Of a stretch of 16,383 nucleotides of DNA, positions 1 to 7,354 are shown in pieces. This DNA comes from Actinomycetota bacterium (GTDB taxonomy: Bacteria > Actinomycetota > Actinomycetes > Nanopelagicales > Nanopelagicaceae): the NCBI GenBank assembly GCA_027731885.1, contig JAQCAO010000018.1, positions 1 to 16,383 of the forward strand, read 5' to 3'. The notes below the pieces were generated by a model, which did not search any database, was not told where the DNA came from, and saw only the letters and a list, made by a program, of their open reading frames with translations. The position numbers and the translations under genes are program-made. Position 1 is the first letter of the stretch. Each line of letters starts with the position of its first letter.

Positions 1-424
1 GGCGGGCGATCTTGATCGCATTCTCAACCGCTTCCGCACCCGAGTTTTGCAAAATAGATTTCTTTTTAAACGATCCCGGTGTAATTCGATTTAGCGCTTC
101 GCAAACTTCCACATAACCCATGTAAGGAGCTGTGGTGAAGTTGGTGTGGGTAAAGGCTTGCACCGCTGCAACTACGCGCTCGACCACGCGCGGTGCGGCA
201 TTTCCAACGTTTACTACGCCGATACCTGCACCTAAATCAATTATTCGATTGCCATCTACATCCTGCAAAATCGCGCCTTCACCGCGTTCAATGAAGGCAG
301 GAATCGCCATACCAAGACCGGCAGAGACTGCCTCCTTGCGACGTGCGATCAATTCAAGCGACTTTGGCCCTGGAATAGCGGTGGCTAAGTGACGAGTTTG
401 CGGGAGAGGGTCCTTTGAAGTCAT
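1..424 (-). CDS. gabT: 4-aminobutyrate aminotransferase-like class III aminotransferase (partial, C-terminal part outside window)
   Basis: Only the first 141 codons are present; the gene runs off the left edge on the minus strand. PLP-dependent class III (omega) aminotransferases of the GabT type move the amino group of GABA or related omega-amino acids to 2-oxoglutarate in the cytoplasm. The translation starts MTSKDPLPQTRH, contains HTNFTTAPYMGYVEV near residues 90-104, and ends in NSGAEAVENAIKIAR, the conserved block ahead of the PLP-binding core in GabT and its relatives. The PLP lysine lies outside the window. The ATG at 422-424 is chosen because a perfect TATAAT lies six bases upstream, implying a leaderless mRNA; no Shine-Dalgarno is visible. 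It diverges from an Orn/Lys/Arg decarboxylase gene, which supports a polyamine/GABA role. Exact substrate (GABA, 5-aminovalerate, putrescine) cannot be told from this fragment. Confidence 0.85.
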   Translation of the reverse strand, partial: MTSKDPLPQTRHLATAIPGPKSLELIARRKEAVSAGLGMAIPAFIERGEGAILQDVDGNRIIDLGAGIGVVNVGNAAPRVVERVVAAVQAFTHTNFTTAPYMGYVEVCEALNRITPGSFKKKSILQNSGAEAVENAIKIAR

Positions 425-436
425 AGTGTGATTATA
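425..436 (-). promoter_or_regulatory. Leaderless promoter of gabT (-10 TATAAT)
   Basis: On the minus strand a consensus TATAAT (431-436) is followed by six bases and then the ATG, so transcription would begin at or next to the A of the start codon. No recognisable -35 lies 16-18 bases upstream. The position is inferred from sequence only. Confidence 0.6.
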
Positions 437-470
437 GAGCCATCTTTTTAATTTCTGCGCCACAACAAGT

Positions 471-482
471 TAGGCTCTGCAA
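471..482 (+). promoter_or_regulatory. Leaderless promoter of the decarboxylase (-10 TAGGCT)
   Basis: TAGGCT (471-476, pattern TANNNT) is followed by six bases and the GTG start at 483. The -35 region (TTAATT at 448-453, 17-base spacer) is weak. The hexamer overlaps GGCTCT (473-478), which forms an inverted repeat with AGAGCC (436-441) next to the divergent gabT -10. This suggests, without proof, shared control of both genes. Confidence 0.5.
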
Positions 483-1928
483 GTGAAGATTAATTCTGAA
501 TTGCGCAGTAGCGCTCCACTTCTTGATGCATACCTTTCTTACTTTGAAGGCGCTCTCACACCGTTCACAATTCCTGGGCATAAGCAGAGAGCTTCTCGGA
601 TTGATCAAGGTCTCGGCGCTGTCGTCGATGCTGATATCCCGCTTTATGGTGGCTTAGATGAAATCAAATTAACCAATCAGGTTTTGAAAGAATCTGAAGC
701 GCTAGCCACAGATTTATGGGGATCAGATTTCGCACGTTTTTCAACCGGTGGTTCAACTCACGCCAATCAAGCGGTAATTCTGGCCTTGGGCAAACCTGGC
801 GACAAAGTAGCCTTAAGCCGCACCGCACATCGATCTGTATTGAGCGCTCTCGTACTGGCAGGACTTGAACCTATTTGGTTAACCCCAGAGATAGATTCGA
901 ACACCGGTGTGCCGCTTGGAATTCCCGTATCAGAACTTGAGCGCGCCATTGCCGAAAAACCAATTGCGCTCCTGCTGACCGAGCCCGGATATTTAGGAAC
1001 AATCTCTGATCTAGCGCCGCTGATTAAGAAAGCGCACGAGCGCTCAATCCCTGTAATCGTAGATGCTGCCTGGGGTGGACATTTTGGTTTTCATCCTGAT
1101 CTGCCAAAACATGTGATGCAACTTGGCGCGGATGCGTTAATTACTAGCGTGCATAAAGCGCTGCCGGGTTACAGCGCATCAGCGCTATTGCTTGCCCGCA
1201 CAAACTTGCTTAACGCCGATCGCTTAGAGCAGAGCTTTGAAACGACTCACACAACATCTCCTGCTGGCGCACCACTGGCATCCATTGATGCCGTGCGGGC
1301 GCTTCTGCAAAGTCGCGGCCCAGATCTATTGGGCGCTTTATTAGCCAATATCGCTAAATTTAAGGCGGCCGTGCAATCAAATTTTGATCTGCCAATTTTC
1401 TTAAACGCTAGCGATTTTCCTGATCGCCGCTTCGATCCCGCCAAAGTTGTGCTTCGCGCCAATCAATTAGGGGCATCCGGTGTTGAAATTGAAAATCTTC
1501 TTATTAAACAGGGAATCAGAGTTGAGATGGCCGATCGCGATACCTTGGTCTTTATTGCCACCTTGGCTGATACCAAAGAGGATTTTGAGAAATTAGCGCA
1601 AACTTTGATCGTAATCTTAAAGTCCATTGCCAGCACTCCACGCCCAAGTGCAACTGCACTTAGCTGGTCGGTAATCCCGCAGCTTGCTATATCTATGCGC
1701 GATGCTTACTTTGCAGATACCGAGCTGGTTGACGCTCAAGATGCGATCGGCAGAGTATCCGCTGACTTAATCGCGCCTTATCCCCCAGGCGTAGCCGTCG
1801 TCGCACCAGGTGAACTCTTAACGGAACAAATTGTCAGCGGTTTAATCGCTTCGCAACGTGCTGGTGTGCGTATCGCTTACGCCAGCGACCCAACTCTAGC
1901 GAATTTCCGAGTAGTCAGCCTTCGCTAG
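483..1928 (+). CDS. Orn/Lys/Arg decarboxylase, short (fold-type I) form
   Basis: A PLP-dependent amino-acid decarboxylase of 481 residues that would make a diamine or agmatine from ornithine, lysine or arginine in the cytoplasm. The length is close to the short Gram-positive SpeA/YaaO group and lacks the N-terminal wing domain of the long inducible E. coli enzymes. Visible motifs are PGHKQ near 31-35, the cofactor loop TGGSTHAN at 88-95, RTAHRSV at 113-119, the cofactor aspartate D194 in VDAAWGG, and SVHKALPGY with the Schiff-base lysine at K225. The C-terminal domain has PPGVAVVAPGE near 444-454. The start is GTG at 483, exactly six bases after TAGGCT, so the message is probably leaderless; no good Shine-Dalgarno is present. 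It diverges from gabT and its last 14 bases overlap the convergent acetyltransferase gene. Substrate choice cannot be read from sequence alone. Confidence 0.88.
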   Translation: MKINSELRSSAPLLDAYLSYFEGALTPFTIPGHKQRASRIDQGLGAVVDADIPLYGGLDEIKLTNQVLKESEALATDLWGSDFARFSTGGSTHANQAVILALGKPGDKVALSRTAHRSVLSALVLAGLEPIWLTPEIDSNTGVPLGIPVSELERAIAEKPIALLLTEPGYLGTISDLAPLIKKAHERSIPVIVDAAWGGHFGFHPDLPKHVMQLGADALITSVHKALPGYSASALLLARTNLLNADRLEQSFETTHTTSPAGAPLASIDAVRALLQSRGPDLLGALLANIAKFKAAVQSNFDLPIFLNASDFPDRRFDPAKVVLRANQLGASGVEIENLLIKQGIRVEMADRDTLVFIATLADTKEDFEKLAQTLIVILKSIASTPRPSATALSWSVIPQLAISMRDAYFADTELVDAQDAIGRVSADLIAPYPPGVAVVAPGELLTEQIVSGLIASQRAGVRIAYASDPTLANFRVVSLR

Positions 1929-2391
1929 CAAACTTTTTAAGTGCATCGCCGGAGAGTCTAAAAACTGTCCACTCATCCATTGGTATTGCACCGAGCGATT
2001 GATAAAAATCGATCGATGGCTTATTCCAATCCAGTACCCACCATTGGAACCTTTCATAGCCACGTTCAATACAAAGTTGGGCTAAGACTTTCATAAAACC
2101 CTTACCTATTCCGTGGCCCCGATATTGCGGCTGGACAAATAAATCTTCCAAGTAGATCCCTGGCTTTCCAAGCCAAGTTGAATAATTTAAAAACCAGAGC
2201 GCAATGCCAACAATTTTCCCGTCGACTTCTGCAACGTGGCAGGAAGCGACTGGGTTCTCACCAAAAAGAGAATTCTCGACTAGATCTATAGTGGCAACCA
2301 TTTCTTCTGGCGCTTTCTCGTATACCGCAAGCTCATAGATCAAACGATGAATATCTTGGACATCAACTGGCTGCGCCAAGCGAATCTTCAT
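1915..2391 (-). CDS. GNAT acetyltransferase, spermidine/spermine N1-acetyltransferase-like
   Basis: A 158-residue single-domain GNAT that transfers acetyl from acetyl-CoA to an amine. The acetyl-CoA loop is seen as LEDLFVQPQYRGHGIGKGFM (about 81-100; RGHGIG is the Q/RxxGxG/A motif). The flanking sequence IRLAQPVDVQDIHRLIYELA near the N-terminus, YLEDLFV in the core, and EWN/DWNKPSIDFYQSLGA near 121-135 closely follow the SSAT (diamine acetyltransferase) family as I remember it. Polyamine acetylation is therefore the best guess, and the neighbouring decarboxylase and GabT fit it. It overlaps the decarboxylase stop tail to tail by 14 bases. The ATG lies six bases after TAAACT, so it is probably leaderless. 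It follows the pst terminator and may be expressed separately from that operon. A generic GNAT with another amine substrate remains possible. Confidence 0.85.
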   Translation of the reverse strand: MKIRLAQPVDVQDIHRLIYELAVYEKAPEEMVATIDLVENSLFGENPVASCHVAEVDGKIVGIALWFLNYSTWLGKPGIYLEDLFVQPQYRGHGIGKGFMKVLAQLCIERGYERFQWWVLDWNKPSIDFYQSLGAIPMDEWTVFRLSGDALKKFASEG

Positions 2392-2403
2392 AATTGAAGT
2401 TTA
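2392..2403 (-). promoter_or_regulatory. Leaderless promoter of the GNAT gene (-10 TAAACT)
   Basis: Minus-strand TAAACT (2398-2403) is followed by six bases and the ATG. The matching -35 position falls inside the terminator hairpin at 2413-2440, so the promoter and the end of the pst transcript overlap. Confidence 0.5.
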
Positions 2404-2412
2404 GGGGAAAGA

Positions 2413-2440
2413 AAAACGGCCAGGTTTCCCTGGCCGTTTT
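2413..2440 (-). terminator. Rho-independent terminator of the phoU-pstCAB-pstS transcript
   Basis: Read on the minus strand, a perfect 12-bp stem (AAAACGGCCAGG / CCTGGCCGTTTT) closes a GAAA tetraloop and runs straight into a T-rich stretch (TTTTT, C, TTT). It lies 22 bases past the pstS stop and is the strongest hairpin noticed in the window. Confidence 0.9.
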
Positions 2441-2462
2441 CCCCTCGTGGATGGATTAAGAA

Positions 2463-3608
2463 TTAACCGATCTTTGCGATCAGCTCTTCTGCTTTCTTAA
2501 GGAATTCACCTGTGATTAAGCTAAATCCAAGATCAGACCCGACCGCGCTAGCGCACTCTGGTGAGAGTACGAAGCTAGCAAGTGATTTAACTGCAGCGGC
2601 GCGAGACTTATCTGGATATGCAGTATCAGCCAACATATAAGAGACGATACCTAGAGTGTAGGCACCAGGCTCTTTAGTTGCGTAATCAAAGGTTACGATT
2701 CCATTTGCATCTATGGCAGCCTGAGCTAAGAAGGCAGATGTGTTAAATGAGTTAGGTTTAACTGAATTTCCTGCAGGATTCAAGATATTTGCAATCTTTA
2801 ACCTATTTGCAGTTGCATAGTTAACCTCTGCGAATGTGATTGAGTAACGAGTCTTTCCTGCCAACTGTGCAACGCCTGATGAAGAAGCTGCTCCAACAAT
2901 TCGACCTAGATTTGCTGGTGAGTTGATATTGCCCGGGAAGGAAGTTGGAAATACTGAGGCTTTTGGCTTTGTCCAGACTGTTGGCGCAGACTTATTTAGA
3001 TAGTTAGTAAAGTTTTCAGTTGTACCTGATGAATCAGAGCGATAAACAACTTTGATTGGCTTATTTGGAAGGGTGTAGCGAGTACGTGCTGGAGTTGTCC
3101 GAGCAACGATGGGATCGCCCTTAGCATCCTTTACAATTTGTCCATTTTTTGTCTTGTAAGAAATTCTATTAAATGAGCGGTTGTTATCTGCAACGATCTC
3201 TGGATCATTCCAACGTGTAATTTTTCCACTGAAGATACCTGCAATAGTGCTTGCAGAAAGACTCAGGGTCTTACGGGAAGGAAGATTGTGAAGAAGTGCA
3301 ATTGGTGCCGCAACAACGGGCACGTGAATAATGCTTGCGCGCTTGGTTGAACCGGTATGCGCTGCATCAGAGAACCAAAAATCACCGACCGCTCTATCAG
3401 AGTTTTTACGTCCCGTACCTGAACCAGATGATGCGTATGTGAATGAATGTTTTGTTTTTTCAGCAAATGGAGCTTTGCAAGCTTCGATGATGAGAGCTGG
3501 AAATGATGCGCCCGAGCCCTGTAGATCTACTGCGTGAGCTGGTGTCGAGGCGACCAGCCCGAAAACTAGTGCAACTGCTGCAGATTTTGCGAGCATTGAA
3601 ACTTTCAT
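2463..3608 (-). CDS. pstS: Phosphate ABC transporter, extracytoplasmic phosphate-binding protein PstS
   Basis: Captures phosphate outside the membrane and delivers it to PstCA. The 381-residue product has a signal peptide (basic MKVSMLAK, hydrophobic stretch 9-22, likely cut after AHA at 24-26). The mature part begins with LQGSGASFP (29-37), the PstS hallmark. Further family signs are SGSGTG (61-66), a SDAAH segment (80-84), GIFSGKITRWNDPEI (124-138) and YRSDSSGTTENF (189-200), loops that bind phosphate in this family. Residues about 140-185 form an insertion rich in basic residues compared with E. coli PstS. There is no lipobox cysteine, unlike most actinobacterial PstS. The start has a strong Shine-Dalgarno (AAGGAG). 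A 118-bp gap holding Pho-box-like repeats separates it from pstB, so it probably has its own phosphate-controlled promoter as well as read-through. Confidence 0.95.
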   Translation of the reverse strand: MKVSMLAKSAAVALVFGLVASTPAHAVDLQGSGASFPALIIEACKAPFAEKTKHSFTYASSGSGTGRKNSDRAVGDFWFSDAAHTGSTKRASIIHVPVVAAPIALLHNLPSRKTLSLSASTIAGIFSGKITRWNDPEIVADNNRSFNRISYKTKNGQIVKDAKGDPIVARTTPARTRYTLPNKPIKVVYRSDSSGTTENFTNYLNKSAPTVWTKPKASVFPTSFPGNINSPANLGRIVGAASSSGVAQLAGKTRYSITFAEVNYATANRLKIANILNPAGNSVKPNSFNTSAFLAQAAIDANGIVTFDYATKEPGAYTLGIVSYMLADTAYPDKSRAAAVKSLASFVLSPECASAVGSDLGFSLITGEFLKKAEELIAKIG

Positions 3609-3648
3609 TAATTTTCTCCTTATTTGATTTAGGTGTCTTACATTGGGA

Positions 3649-3676
3649 AAACTAGGCGTTCAATGTGAACTAACAA
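3649..3676 (-). promoter_or_regulatory. Candidate pstS promoter
   Basis: On the minus strand TTGTTA (3671-3676) and TAGTTT (3649-3654) are 16 bases apart. A start near 3642 would give an mRNA leader of about 33 bases containing AAGGAG before pstS. It overlaps the TGTGAAC half-site at 3664-3670. Best guess among several TANNNT hexamers in the gap. Confidence 0.35.
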
Positions 3677-3725
3677 CACCAAGATGGGAAACGTTGCCCA
3701 ACCATTAGGTGAACAACTGGTAACA
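3664..3725 (-). promoter_or_regulatory. Pho-box (RegX3/PhoP-type) repeats upstream of pstS
   Basis: In plus-strand reading GGTGAAC (3708-3714) is followed after four bases by GGTAACA (3719-3725), the 11-bp spacing of actinobacterial Pho boxes (GTTCACC on the minus strand). Two more partial units lie in the same 11-bp register: GGGAAAC (3686-3692, 22 bases away) and TGTGAAC (3664-3670, 44 bases away). Only one unit is a perfect match; the others are degenerate. The array begins at the pstB stop codon and ends ahead of pstS. Confidence 0.65.
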
Positions 3726-3726
3726 A

Positions 3727-4599
3727 CTAACCGAAACGGCCAGTAACGTAATTCTCGGTCCGCTTATCCTTTGGCTGAGAGAAGATATCGCTGGTACGTG
3801 CGACCTCAATCATTTCACCAGGGCCGCCATCAGATAGGAAGAAGGCGGTGTAATCAGAGACGCGAGCTGCTTGTTGCATATTGTGAGTAACAATAATGAT
3901 CGTCATTGAATCAGATAGCTCGCGGATCGTATCTTCGATACGTAAAGTTGATCCCGGATCTAGCGCAGAGCATGGCTCATCCATCAGCAATACCTGAGGG
4001 CTTACCGCTAACGCTCTTGCGATGCAGAGGCGCTGCTGTTGCCCACCCGAGAGCGATCCACCGTGGGCATCAAGTCGGTCCTTTACCTCATTCCAAAGCC
4101 CAGCGCGCACCAGACAGGATTCAAGTAATTCATCCTTATCCGCAACTTTAATTTGTGCCAGCTTTAAACCTGAGAGGACGTTCTCGCCGATAGTCATGGA
4201 TGGAAATGGATTTGGCTTCTGAAATACCATTCCGATCTGCAGACGAATCTTTGTCACATCCACACCAGGTGCATAAACATCTTTACCGTCGAGCAAGACT
4301 TGACCAGCCATTGCAGCGCCTGGAATAAATTCGTGCATGCGGTTCATGGTTCGTATAAATGTTGATTTACCGCAGCCTGAAGGGCCAATTAACGCGGTCA
4401 CCGACCCGGCCGCAAATTCGAGATTGATATCGGCTAAGACGTGGTTCTTGCCGAACCAGGCATGAACTCCGCGCGATTCAAGCCCTGTACCGGTTGCGGT
4501 ACTTGCCTGGGTCCGCTCAATTCGAGCGTTGGCAACACTTGCTAAAGAACTCGGTTGGGTAGATGACATTGCTTTCTCGCTTTCAGGAGTTTGGATCAC
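3727..4599 (-). CDS. pstB: Phosphate ABC transporter ATP-binding protein PstB
   Basis: The ATPase that drives phosphate uptake, bound to the cytoplasmic side of PstCA. The 290-residue product carries Walker [10 protein letters not shown] (72-80), Q-loop [11 protein letters not shown] (123-133), signature LSGGQQQR (183-190), Walker B LLMDEP (204-209), D-loop SALDP (211-215) and the switch histidine in [13 protein letters not shown] (H239). FQKPNPFP and the ending ENYVTGRFG are specific to PstB among ABC ATPases. The first 40 or so residues are a polar extension absent from E. coli PstB. The ATG at 4599 overlaps the pstA stop as ATGA, showing translational coupling; a second in-frame ATG at codon 11 is an alternative that would lose this overlap. 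Confidence 0.96.
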   Translation of the reverse strand: MIQTPESEKAMSSTQPSSLASVANARIERTQASTATGTGLESRGVHAWFGKNHVLADINLEFAAGSVTALIGPSGCGKSTFIRTMNRMHEFIPGAAMAGQVLLDGKDVYAPGVDVTKIRLQIGMVFQKPNPFPSMTIGENVLSGLKLAQIKVADKDELLESCLVRAGLWNEVKDRLDAHGGSLSGGQQQRLCIARALAVSPQVLLMDEPCSALDPGSTLRIEDTIRELSDSMTIIIVTHNMQQAARVSDYTAFFLSDGGPGEMIEVARTSDIFSQPKDKRTENYVTGRFG

Positions 4600-5639
4600 T
4601 TTGAAATCTTTCTATTAGAAAGTGCACGAGCAGAGATAAAGAGGATAAGGACGACAATCATCAGTACCAATAACCCGGTCCAGGCTCTTGTGATTGACTC
4701 TGGGGAGCCAGCTAAAAATGATTTCCAGATGTAATAAGGCAGCGAGCCGACAGAGCCGCTGAATGGATTTGAATTTACCTTATCGCCGCCACCGGTGAGT
4801 AGAAGCAGTGGCGCGGTTTCACCAGCGATACGGGCAATACCTAGAATAATCGCAGTCATTAACCCGCTGCGCGCTGCAGGCACAACGATCATGGCGACTG
4901 TGCGCCATTGGGTTCCACCAAGTGCGGTTCCTGCCTCACGCAACTCATTTGGGATCAGCAACAAAACTTCTTCTGATGTTCGTGCAATGGTTGGAATCAT
5001 CAAGATCGTCAGAGCCAATGCGCCCATCAGCGCTGAATAATTCTTCGTTATCGGATATAAAACTGCAGAGAGAATAAATAGACCAGCAACAATTGAAGGA
5101 ACCCCGGACATTGCTTGCACCAAGAAGCGAATTGGTCCAACAAATTTTCCTTTAATTTCAGTTAAGTAAAGGGCGGTCAGGATTCCAATTGGAACGCTCA
5201 ATATCAAGGAAAGAGTTACCAGAGTAAGAGTTCCGGTGATCGCATGTAAGAGTCCACCGGTTGGAATAGGATCAGTGGGCGTAGCCATTGACATGTCATT
5301 ACTAAGGATTCCAAAGTGCAAGCCCGGAATGCCCTTTTGCAGCACCGTGGCGAGAATACTGACAATTGGTGCAACAGTAACGACTGCACCCAGTGCGACC
5401 AAAGCGCTGACAAAAGCATCTTTTGCTGCCTGGCGGCCTCTATTTATAAATGAAAAAGTCGAAGAAATTAAAGCGTAAGCGAGAAAGAATATAAAGGCGT
5501 AAGCCAATTTTCCCTTCATTTCAGTTGCGGCCACAAAGAAATATGAAAAGGCGATCGCGGCAAAAAAGAAGCTGAAGCCAATAATTCGATCTCGCGGACT
5601 TTTTGCCCAAGGCTTGGTTGGGATCGCTGTAGTACTCAT
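4596..5639 (-). CDS. pstA: Phosphate ABC transporter permease PstA
   Basis: One of the two membrane subunits forming the phosphate channel. At 347 residues it is longer than the usual 280-300. The extra length is N-terminal, with two added hydrophobic segments (about 20-38 and 45-65) ahead of the standard six-helix core that begins near 78. The EAA loop that contacts PstB is at 232-270 ([13 protein letters not shown], then [13 protein letters not shown]). [12 protein letters not shown] (177-188) is a conserved PstA/PstC segment. It is joined to pstC and pstB by ATGA overlaps, so pstC, pstA and pstB should be made together. Confidence 0.95.
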   Translation of the reverse strand: MSTTAIPTKPWAKSPRDRIIGFSFFFAAIAFSYFFVAATEMKGKLAYAFIFFLAYALISSTFSFINRGRQAAKDAFVSALVALGAVVTVAPIVSILATVLQKGIPGLHFGILSNDMSMATPTDPIPTGGLLHAITGTLTLVTLSLILSVPIGILTALYLTEIKGKFVGPIRFLVQAMSGVPSIVAGLFILSAVLYPITKNYSALMGALALTILMIPTIARTSEEVLLLIPNELREAGTALGGTQWRTVAMIVVPAARSGLMTAIILGIARIAGETAPLLLLTGGGDKVNSNPFSGSVGSLPYYIWKSFLAGSPESITRAWTGLLVLMIVVLILFISARALSNRKISK

Positions 5640-6622
5640 CTGCCTGACTTTCCAGTTGTCTTAACAATTACATTGGCAAGAGCGTTTACGGCGAGAGTTA
5701 GCAAGAATAAAATCAGCCCCGCCGCCATCAGCGCTTTAATTTCGAACTCACTTGCTTCACCAAACTTAAGAATGATTAGCGAGGCCACATTTCCGCCGGC
5801 GCCAAGGAGTATCTGCCAATTTATCTGGTAGACAATATTTAGAACTGTGTATACAGCAACCGTCTCACCCATCGCGCGACCCAGCCCCAGCATTGCTCCG
5901 CCGACTACGCCGCTTCGACCGTGTGGAATAACAACTGCTTTGATCATTGCCCAACGAGTTGCACCAAGTGCAAAGGCTGCTTGAATCCGGTCCAGCGGCG
6001 CTTGCGCAAAAATTTCCCGTGAGACCGAGGTAATGATCGGGATAATCATGATCGCAAGCACGACTCCTGCAACAAATGGAGAGCGCGAGAAGAAGTAAGG
6101 CTCAACTTCAAAGATTGGAATCCAACCCAAGTACCGATTTATTAACTTCGCCCAGTACTCAACGCTTGGCATCAAAACCAAGAAGCCCCAGATTCCAAAG
6201 AGGATCGATGGGAAGGCGGCCATCATGTCGATCACTGCTACAAGTATTTTCTTAAGCCATGCGGGAGCGTAGAAGTTTAAGTAAAGGGCAGATAAAACAG
6301 AGATTGGGACAGCGATAACCACAGCAACAAGGGCACAAAGAATGGTTCCGACCAACATCGCAGAAAGTCCAAAGTTGCTTTCCACCACATTTGCCGATTC
6401 ATCTAAAGTGATCGACCATTCAGCGCTTGTGATAAAACTTAGACCTTCAGCTCTTAGCACTTCAAAGCCACGATATGCCAAGAAAGCTGCAATCAGACCC
6501 AAGACCACAAGTGATGAAAGTCCGCCACTTGTCACCACGCCCCGAAAGACTTTATCGGAGCGACGTGGTTCTGTAGAAATCTTGCGCGGACTTGGAATCA
6601 AAGTTGCCGTCATATTAAGCAA
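5636..6622 (-). CDS. pstC: Phosphate ABC transporter permease PstC
   Basis: The partner permease of PstA. The 328-residue protein starts with a basic cytoplasmic tail and has about six membrane spans. The PstC/PstA signature MMAAFPSILFGIWGF spans about 133-147 and the EAA loop 212-250 (IQAAFALGATRW, then GLGRAMGETVAVYTV). The annotated ATG overlaps the phoU end by eight bases; an in-frame ATG three codons later (6613) would start just after the phoU stop and is equally possible. The ATGA overlap with pstA marks a tightly coupled operon. Confidence 0.95.
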   Translation of the reverse strand: MLNMTATLIPSPRKISTEPRRSDKVFRGVVTSGGLSSLVVLGLIAAFLAYRGFEVLRAEGLSFITSAEWSITLDESANVVESNFGLSAMLVGTILCALVAVVIAVPISVLSALYLNFYAPAWLKKILVAVIDMMAAFPSILFGIWGFLVLMPSVEYWAKLINRYLGWIPIFEVEPYFFSRSPFVAGVVLAIMIIPIITSVSREIFAQAPLDRIQAAFALGATRWAMIKAVVIPHGRSGVVGGAMLGLGRAMGETVAVYTVLNIVYQINWQILLGAGGNVASLIILKFGEASEFEIKALMAAGLILFLLTLAVNALANVIVKTTGKSGR

Positions 6623-7265
6623 ATTTTCCGGTTACTAAGAAGATTACTCGGCGCGCTACTGATACCGCGTGGTCTGCATATCTTTCGTAATACCGACCAA
6701 GCAGAGTTAAATCGATCGCTGTTTCAACTCCGTGTTCCCACGTTGGTGCAATAAGAACTGAAATTAGCTGGCGGTGAAGTAAATCCATCTCATCATCATC
6801 TTTTTCAACTTGTGCCGCAAGAGTTGTGTCGCGTGTAGAAATTACTACACCGGTCTTCGCAGCAATTTTCTCTGCAGCAACCCCCATAGATTCGATCAGG
6901 CTCATAAGCTGATCTGGAACGGCTGCTGCTGGATGTCGCAAACGCACAACCTTGGCAACGTGATGGGCCAAGTCGCCCATTCGCTCGAGGTCAGCTGACA
7001 TGCGAAGTGCAGTTACAAGCGCGCGAAGATCTGATGCAACCGGTTGTTGTCTTGCAATAATGTCAATGATGCGTCCATCTAAATCGTGTTGCACGGTATC
7101 GATCTTTTCGTCAAAGGTTATGACTTCTTCGGCGAGTGAGAGATTCTTACTCATCAAGGCGTTGGTGGCTTTCGCCATTGAGTCAGAAACCATCACGCTT
7201 AATTCAAAAAGGGTTTGTGAAACGCTATCGAGTTCGTCCTGGAATACGGATCTAATTAAAGGCAT
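6615..7265 (-). CDS. phoU: Phosphate signalling regulator PhoU
   Basis: PhoU links the state of the Pst transporter to the phosphate-sensing kinase and dampens the response when phosphate is plentiful. The 216-residue product has the expected two three-helix bundles. Each carries the metal-binding type motif of the family: DLERMGDLAHHVAKV (92-106) and RYYERYADHAVSVARRV (191-207). The N-terminus, RSVFQDELD, is typical. It is the first gene of the phosphate operon, whereas in E. coli phoU is last. It diverges from senX3, with a perfect Pho box between them. The ATG lies six bases after TAGCGT and has no Shine-Dalgarno, so it is probably leaderless. Confidence 0.95.
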   Translation of the reverse strand: MPLIRSVFQDELDSVSQTLFELSVMVSDSMAKATNALMSKNLSLAEEVITFDEKIDTVQHDLDGRIIDIIARQQPVASDLRALVTALRMSADLERMGDLAHHVAKVVRLRHPAAAVPDQLMSLIESMGVAAEKIAAKTGVVISTRDTTLAAQVEKDDDEMDLLHRQLISVLIAPTWEHGVETAIDLTLLGRYYERYADHAVSVARRVIFLVTGKFA

Positions 7266-7277
7266 GGCTGGACGCTA
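7266..7277 (-). promoter_or_regulatory. Leaderless promoter of phoU-pst (-10 TAGCGT)
   Basis: Minus-strand TAGCGT (7272-7277) is followed by six bases and the phoU ATG. The Pho box at 7309-7326 would then be centred about 52 bases upstream of the start site, just above the -35 region, a common place for an activator. Confidence 0.5.
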
Positions 7278-7308
7278 GGTGGAATGGATTAACGGAGTCC
7301 CACGGGTA

Positions 7309-7326
7309 GGTGAACGGAAGGTGAAC
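7309..7326. promoter_or_regulatory. Pho box (RegX3/PhoP-type operator), perfect direct repeat
   Basis: GGTGAAC, four bases, GGTGAAC: two identical heptamers 11 bp apart (GTTCACC on the other strand). This matches the established actinobacterial PhoP/RegX3 site. The 11-mer units starting at 7305 and 7316 differ at a single base. It sits between divergent phoU and senX3, centred near -52 for phoU and near -37 for senX3 by the predicted start sites, so one site could serve both operons. Confidence 0.88.
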
Positions 7327-7342
7327 TGGGCCAAAGTGGCTA

Positions 7343-7354
7343 TAGAGTTTGGGT
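7343..7354 (+). promoter_or_regulatory. Leaderless promoter of senX3-regX3 (-10 TAGAGT)
   Basis: TAGAGT (7343-7348) is followed by six bases and ATG at 7355. The TAG of the hexamer is also an in-frame stop codon, so the kinase reading frame cannot extend further upstream. The Pho box covers the place where a -35 would be. Confidence 0.55.

Noticed and set aside
132..392. 86-codon plus-strand open frame
   Set aside because: Antisense to the gabT-like gene, whose minus-strand frame gives unmistakable aminotransferase sequence.
3906..4222. Plus-strand open frames within pstB
   Set aside because: They are the complement of the ABC signature and Walker regions of pstB, with no independent support.
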